From an uncultured Selenomonadaceae bacterium (GTDB lineage: Bacteria > Bacillota > Negativicutes > Selenomonadales > Selenomonadaceae): a stretch of 8,615 nucleotides of DNA. The translations under genes were made by a program, and so were the position numbers. Shown here in pieces: positions 6,504 to 8,615 of the stretch (positions are counted from its first letter, which is position 1; the number at the start of each line of letters is the position of its first letter). Where the stretch lies: assembly GCA_905236255.1 (NCBI GenBank), contig CAJOPK010000211.1, positions 1 through 8,615 of the forward strand, in the 5' to 3' direction. Under the pieces are notes generated by a model. The model searched no databases. It was not told the DNA's origin and saw only the letters and a program-made list of their open reading frames with translations.

Positions 6504-6591
6504 TTCAAAACACCCTTTCGGTAACATCGTCATTCTTTGACTCGACTGAAATTGATAATGTTCAAGTCAACCGTCCTTGTCGACGGTGCGA

Positions 6592-6620
6592 AGTTTACCA
6601 CCGACCGAAAATTTTTGCAA
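6592..6620 (-). promoter_or_regulatory. Promoter of the HPr-like gene
   Basis: On the minus strand, TTGCAA (6620-6615) and TAAACT (6597-6592) are 17 bases apart. The predicted start is near 6585, giving a leader of about 80 bases. A small perfect hairpin (ACCGTC/GACGGT, 6570-6587) sits right at the start of that leader. The rest of the 173-base gap between hisD and this gene holds no gene and no clear hisD terminator. Confidence 0.65.
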
Positions 6621-6676
6621 TCGGAATTCATTCTTGTTTCATATCGGATTTACCCGGATTTTATGGCAAATTGTTT

Positions 6677-8011
6677 TCAGATTCGGATTTTTATTGCCTC
6701 CGCATGCGCGCCAAGTCCTTCAGCTTCCGCAAGTCTTATTATATCTCCGGCCGAATTTTTTAAATCATCCTTTGTGTAAGAAATCAAACCGGTTCTCTTC
6801 AAGAAAGTTTCGACGTTCAAGACGGAATAAAATCTTGCCGTGCCGCCCGTCGGCAAAACATGATTCGACCCGGCAAAATAATCTCCCAAAGGCTCCGGCG
6901 AATACGCACCCAAAAATATTGCGCCGGCATTTTTTATTTTCGGCAGGAAATTGAAAGGTTCTTTTACCAAAAGTTCCATGTGTTCCGGTGCCGAAATATT
7001 TGCAAAATCAACCGCCTCATCAATATCTTTCGCAACAATTATCAAGCCGTTTCTCTCGATTGACGCGCCGGCAATTTCTTTCCTGGACAAATTTTCAAGG
7101 CGAATTTTTACGCGCCGGAAAACTTTTTCGGCAAGATTTTCGTCGGTCGTTATGACAATGCTGCAGGCAAGGGGATCATGTTCCGCCTGACCCAGCATAT
7201 CTGCGGCAACAAATTCCGGATCGGCACTTTCATCGGCAAGAATCAAAATTTCGCTGGGACCGGCAAGCATATCAATATCACAATGCCCGTAAACTTCTTT
7301 TTTTGCAAGAGTCACAAAAATATTTCCGGGACCGGTAATTTTATTCACACGCGGCACCGTTTCCGTGCCGAAAGCCATAGCCGAAATTGCCTGCGCGCCG
7401 CCGATTTTAAAGATTTTATCGACACCGGCGATTTTCGCCGCAATCAAGACGTAAGGATTTATTTGCCCGTTTTTGGGCGGAACACACATGACAATTTCAC
7501 CGACACCCGCAACTTTCGCCGGAATGCAATTCATCAGCACGCTGGACGGATAAGCCGCCGTCCCGCCCGGAACGTAAATCCCGACGCGCTCCAAAGGAAT
7601 TATCGACTGCCCCAAAATGGAATTTTTGTTCCGGTAAGTTATCCAAGATTTCGGAAGTTGTTCAATGTGATACGACCGGATATTTTCGGCGGCGCGTTTG
7701 AGCGAATCGACAATTTTTTTGTCTGCCGCAATTTCGGCGGCTTGAAATTCTTTTTCGGTCACCTGAAAATCTTTCGGCGAAATTTCAACGCCGTCAATTT
7801 TTTTCGTGTAATCGACAACGGCCTTGTCGCCGGATTTGCGGACATCGCCGACAATTTTCCGGACAATTTCCGCCGCCGTCAAATCCTCTCCGAAAATTTT
7901 TTTGTTTGCCTCGCGAATTTTGGGCGACAATTCGACTTCATCAAATGCTTTTTTTGTAAGAAGTTTTTCAATTTCGTTTTTCCCGACTTCAAAACTTTTG
8001 ACAATTTTCAT
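6677..8011 (-). CDS. hisD: Histidinol dehydrogenase
   Basis: HisD performs the last two oxidations of histidine synthesis, L-histidinol to L-histidine, with two NAD+ and zinc. From the ATG at 8011 (GGGAGG upstream) the protein has 444 residues, the normal length. Landmarks are YVPGGTAAYPSSVLMN (146-161), GGAQAISAMAFGTETVP (204-220), TGPGNIFV (226-233) and DMLAGPSEILI (247-257). Zinc ligands expected from the E. coli enzyme are all present: Q275 and H278 in GQAEHDP, D377 in PLGDYFAG, H436 in GLGAHAEA. So are the catalytic pair E343/H344 in APEHMEL. A longer TTG start at 8032 is rejected because the ribosome site would lie inside the coding frame. No other his gene is in the window; the gene appears to be transcribed from its own promoter and is not obviously in a his operon. 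Confidence 0.97.
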   Translation of the reverse strand: MKIVKSFEVGKNEIEKLLTKKAFDEVELSPKIREANKKIFGEDLTAAEIVRKIVGDVRKSGDKAVVDYTKKIDGVEISPKDFQVTEKEFQAAEIAADKKIVDSLKRAAENIRSYHIEQLPKSWITYRNKNSILGQSIIPLERVGIYVPGGTAAYPSSVLMNCIPAKVAGVGEIVMCVPPKNGQINPYVLIAAKIAGVDKIFKIGGAQAISAMAFGTETVPRVNKITGPGNIFVTLAKKEVYGHCDIDMLAGPSEILILADESADPEFVAADMLGQAEHDPLACSIVITTDENLAEKVFRRVKIRLENLSRKEIAGASIERNGLIIVAKDIDEAVDFANISAPEHMELLVKEPFNFLPKIKNAGAIFLGAYSPEPLGDYFAGSNHVLPTGGTARFYSVLNVETFLKRTGLISYTKDDLKNSAGDIIRLAEAEGLGAHAEAIKIRI

Positions 8012-8043
8012 TAAAAAAATTCCCTCCCGCAAATTTCTTTTTC

Positions 8044-8072
8044 AATATAAGCCGGTATTCAAAAATTTTCAA
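8044..8072 (-). promoter_or_regulatory. Promoter of hisD
   Basis: On the minus strand, TTGAAA (8072-8067) and TATATT (8049-8044) are separated by 17 bases. Transcription would begin near 8037, leaving a short leader of about 26 bases before the hisD ATG, too short for a classical attenuator from this start. Confidence 0.8.
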
Positions 8073-8100
8073 TCAATGAGCCTTCCGCTTACTTTTAACT

Positions 8101-8154
8101 TCCGGTACTCTTTGCCGGACTTATACAATACCGGAGCCTTGCGAGGGAGTACCG
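8101..8154. promoter_or_regulatory. Mutually exclusive stem-loops upstream of hisD
   Basis: CGGTACTC (8103-8110) pairs perfectly over eight bases with GAGTACCG (8147-8154). The same left arm, as TCCGGTA (8101-8107), can instead pair with TACCGGA (8129-8135). The two structures exclude each other. CCGGTAT at 8052-8058, inside the hisD promoter spacer, could also pair with ATACCGG at 8128-8134. Such alternatives are typical of switching leaders, but no U-run follows in either direction. Confidence 0.45.
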
Positions 8155-8160
8155 CCTCAA

Positions 8161-8178
8161 AACGGTTCAAAGACCGTT
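8161..8178. promoter_or_regulatory. Small perfect hairpin
   Basis: AACGGT (8161-8166) and ACCGTT (8173-8178) pair perfectly around a six-base loop. No U-run follows closely on either strand, so it is not a standard terminator. Confidence 0.4.
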
Positions 8179-8227
8179 GGTCAAAATACACCTTTTTAAC
8201 GTGGCAGTCCTCCGCGATGCGATTCTT

Positions 8228-8249
8228 AATCGGCAACCGCCGACCGATT
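8228..8249. promoter_or_regulatory. Hairpin at the start of a possible minus-strand RNA
   Basis: AATCGG (8228-8233) pairs with CCGATT (8244-8249). An inner alternative pairs TCGGC (8230-8234) with GCCGA (8239-8243). It would lie right at the 5' end of a transcript made from the promoter at 8252-8280. Confidence 0.4.
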
Positions 8250-8251
8250 GA

Positions 8252-8280
8252 ATTGTAATTGTTATCGATACCAATGTCAA
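8252..8280 (-). promoter_or_regulatory. Near-consensus promoter with no gene attached
   Basis: On the minus strand, TTGACA (8280-8275) and TACAAT (8257-8252) are exactly 17 bases apart. The predicted start is near 8245. The first confident gene downstream is hisD, more than 230 bases away, so this would give either a long structured hisD leader or a separate small RNA. Confidence 0.6.
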
Positions 8281-8299
8281 TTATTTGTGCCTTATATCA

Positions 8300-8315
8300 C
8301 CCGATTGAAATCGGG
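8300..8315. promoter_or_regulatory. CCCGAT/ATCGGG hairpin
   Basis: CCCGAT (8300-8305) and ATCGGG (8310-8315) form a perfect six-base stem with a TGAA loop; on the plus strand AGTTTTAC follows. It could be a terminator-like element or the end hairpin of an old insertion sequence. The sequence does not decide. Confidence 0.4.
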
Positions 8316-8347
8316 AGTTTTACGGCATATTTTAAATAAAAATTTTT

Positions 8348-8375
8348 CCCGGATATTTTTGTAAATCTTTCCGGG
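8348..8375. promoter_or_regulatory. CCCGGA/TCCGGG stem-loop just outside the IS end
   Basis: Six-base perfect arms (8348-8353 and 8370-8375) enclose a 16-base AT-rich loop. It lies just before the proposed left cleavage site of the insertion sequence. No long U-run follows on the plus strand; AAAAATTTTT follows on the minus strand. Confidence 0.35.
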
Positions 8376-8402
8376 CAGGAATTATCAGAAAGCGGCGTAA
8401 TA

Positions 8403-8423
8403 CCCCCTGCTTTAGCTGTGGGG
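8403..8423 (+). repeat. IS left-end imperfect palindrome
   Basis: The 21-base hairpin carries CTTTAGCTGTGGGG at its right side, with a TTTA loop and the extra-helical T at 8419. It fits the IS608-like subterminal hairpins bound by Y1 transposases as single-stranded DNA. Confidence 0.7.
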
Positions 8424-8444
8424 ATATAAGCCGCCATTTTTTTC

Positions 8445-8473
8445 TTGAATTACAAAAAAACTTCCGGTATCAT
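8445..8473 (+). promoter_or_regulatory. Promoter of tnpB
   Basis: TTGAAT (8445-8450) and TATCAT (8468-8473) are 17 bases apart, about 32 bases before the tnpB start. It is an acceptable but weak sigma-70-type match. Confidence 0.5.
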
Positions 8474-8505
8474 ATCAAAAAAACATCGCAAAAGAGGTGA
8501 GAAAA

Positions 8506-8615
8506 ATGGAATATACCAAAGGCTACAAATTTCGGTTGTATCCGAACAAAACTCAGAAAAAATTACTGAATAAAATTCTCGGCTGTTGTCGGTTTGTGTA
8601 TAATCGTTTTCTCAC
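8506..8615 (+). CDS. tnpB: TnpB (IS605 OrfB) RNA-guided nuclease, N-terminal fragment
   Basis: TnpB proteins are RNA-guided DNA nucleases of IS200/IS605 elements and the ancestors of Cas12. Only the first 36 complete codons are in the window. The ATG at 8506 has AGAGGTGA just upstream. The N-terminus reads KGYKFRLYPNKTQKKLLNKI followed by GCCRFVYNRFL. This is the typical start of the OrfB_IS605 helix-turn-helix domain (K.fRLYPt..Q...l......r.vyN..L). The catalytic RuvC and zinc-finger parts lie beyond the window, so whether the gene is intact cannot be said. Confidence 0.9.
   Translation, partial: MEYTKGYKFRLYPNKTQKKLLNKILGCCRFVYNRFL

Larger units (their letters stand above)
8069..8296 (-). 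pseudogene. ATG-less open frame, possible gene remnant
   Basis: After an in-frame TGA at 8299-8297, the frame stays open for 75 codons to a TGA at 8071-8069. It encodes a protein-like sequence containing KNRIAEDCHVKKVYFDQRSL and a basic end KEYRKLKVSGRLID. There is no ATG. A TTG at 8236 and a GTG at 8191 are possible starts but neither has a well-spaced ribosome site. It uses GAG, AAG and CGG more than the neighbouring genes appear to. No family is recognised. It may be chance, or the tail of a decayed gene. Confidence 0.25.
8073..8380. other. Structured region without a confident gene
   Basis: Between the hisD promoter and the insertion sequence I find no gene I can defend. The stretch holds a minus-strand promoter-like pair (8252-8280), at least four stem-loops (8101-8154, 8161-8178, 8228-8249, 8300-8315) and a fifth at 8348-8375. 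It also holds overlapping open frames on both strands that lack a good start. Possible readings are a structured RNA transcribed toward hisD, or a decayed insertion-sequence fragment next to the intact tnpB element. Confidence 0.55.
8386..8615 (+). mobile_element. IS200/IS605-family element, left end and start of tnpB
   Basis: The element is recognised from its subterminal hairpin and its tnpB gene. The hairpin at 8403-8423 has CCCC and GGGG outer arms, an inner CTGC/GCTG arm pair (one T-T mismatch), a TTTA loop and one unpaired T just before GGGG. This is the architecture known for the IS608 end hairpins, where the unpaired T is read by the TnpA transposase. An outer GCGGC/GCCGC pair (8392-8396 with 8430-8434) extends it. 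TTAT at 8382-8385, about 17 bases before the hairpin, is a plausible cleavage tetranucleotide, so the left boundary near 8386 is approximate. No tnpA lies between the left end and tnpB, so the element may be a tnpB-only (IS1341-type) relative that depends on a transposase elsewhere. The right end is outside the window. Confidence 0.75.

Noticed and set aside
6504..6533. Upstream ATG at 6533 for the HPr-like protein
   Set aside because: No good ribosome site precedes it, and the AAAGGG used for the ATG at 6503 would lie inside the coding frame.
6425..6779. Plus-strand frames in the gap between hisD and the HPr-like gene
   Set aside because: They lack ribosome sites, run antisense into both flanking genes and have no recognisable domain.
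8140..8156. GAGGCGGTAC motif on the minus strand, considered as a T-box leader signature for hisD
   Set aside because: The conserved UGGNACCGCG core does not match, and there is no terminator/antiterminator pair with a U-run before hisD.
8076..8258. Plus-strand 60-codon frame starting ATG at 8076
   Set aside because: It has no good ribosome site and overlaps the structured region and the hisD promoter. No family is recognised. A decayed tnpB tail was considered but no zinc-finger cysteines are seen.
8097..8469. Eleven-base direct repeat AACTTCCGGTA at 8097-8107 and 8459-8469
   Set aside because: TTCCGG/CCGGAA words are very common across this window, so one 11-base match is not strong evidence for an element boundary.

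Overview
The window looks like chromosome from an anaerobic, flagellated bacterium of the Firmicutes that has an outer membrane, most likely a member of the Negativicutes (Selenomonadales-like). This is an inference. It rests on strong AGGAGG-type ribosome binding sites with frequent TTG and GTG starts, an E. coli-type SpeD, a periplasmic adaptor protein (which needs a double-membrane envelope), a MotA/MotB pair, and an HPr-family protein that keeps the regulatory serine typical of Firmicutes. No rRNA, tRNA or CRISPR array is visible.

Layout. Positions 1-2820, minus strand, form one compact unit read motA > motB > acpS > a secreted methyltransferase-like gene that leaves the window at position 1. 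The last three are translationally tight: a 4-base ATGA overlap between motB and acpS, then a 1-base gap. A 306-base divergent region (2821-3126) separates this unit from a plus-strand unit at 3127-5075 that pairs speD (polyamine synthesis) with an orphan membrane-fusion/adaptor protein. That unit has a near-consensus promoter and a textbook terminator at 5097-5138. Minus-strand genes follow: a degenerate methyltransferase-like protein (5137-6036), an HPr-like protein whose phosphorylated histidine is replaced by cysteine (6144-6503, with its own promoter and terminator), and a complete histidinol dehydrogenase, hisD (6677-8011), with a near-consensus promoter. Positions 8073-8380 hold no convincing gene but contain several stem-loops and a second very good minus-strand promoter. 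The right edge is the left end and start of an IS200/IS605-family tnpB element.

How the genes relate. MotA and MotB build the flagellar stator. AcpS activates acyl carrier protein. SpeD makes decarboxylated S-adenosylmethionine, and no spermidine synthase is seen next to it. The adaptor protein after speD has no transporter partner in the window. The most unusual items are the Cys-for-His HPr paralogue with a basic N-terminal tail, the exported methyltransferase-like protein at the end of the motility operon, the speD/adaptor pairing with a 12-serine tract, and the structured region between hisD and the insertion sequence.
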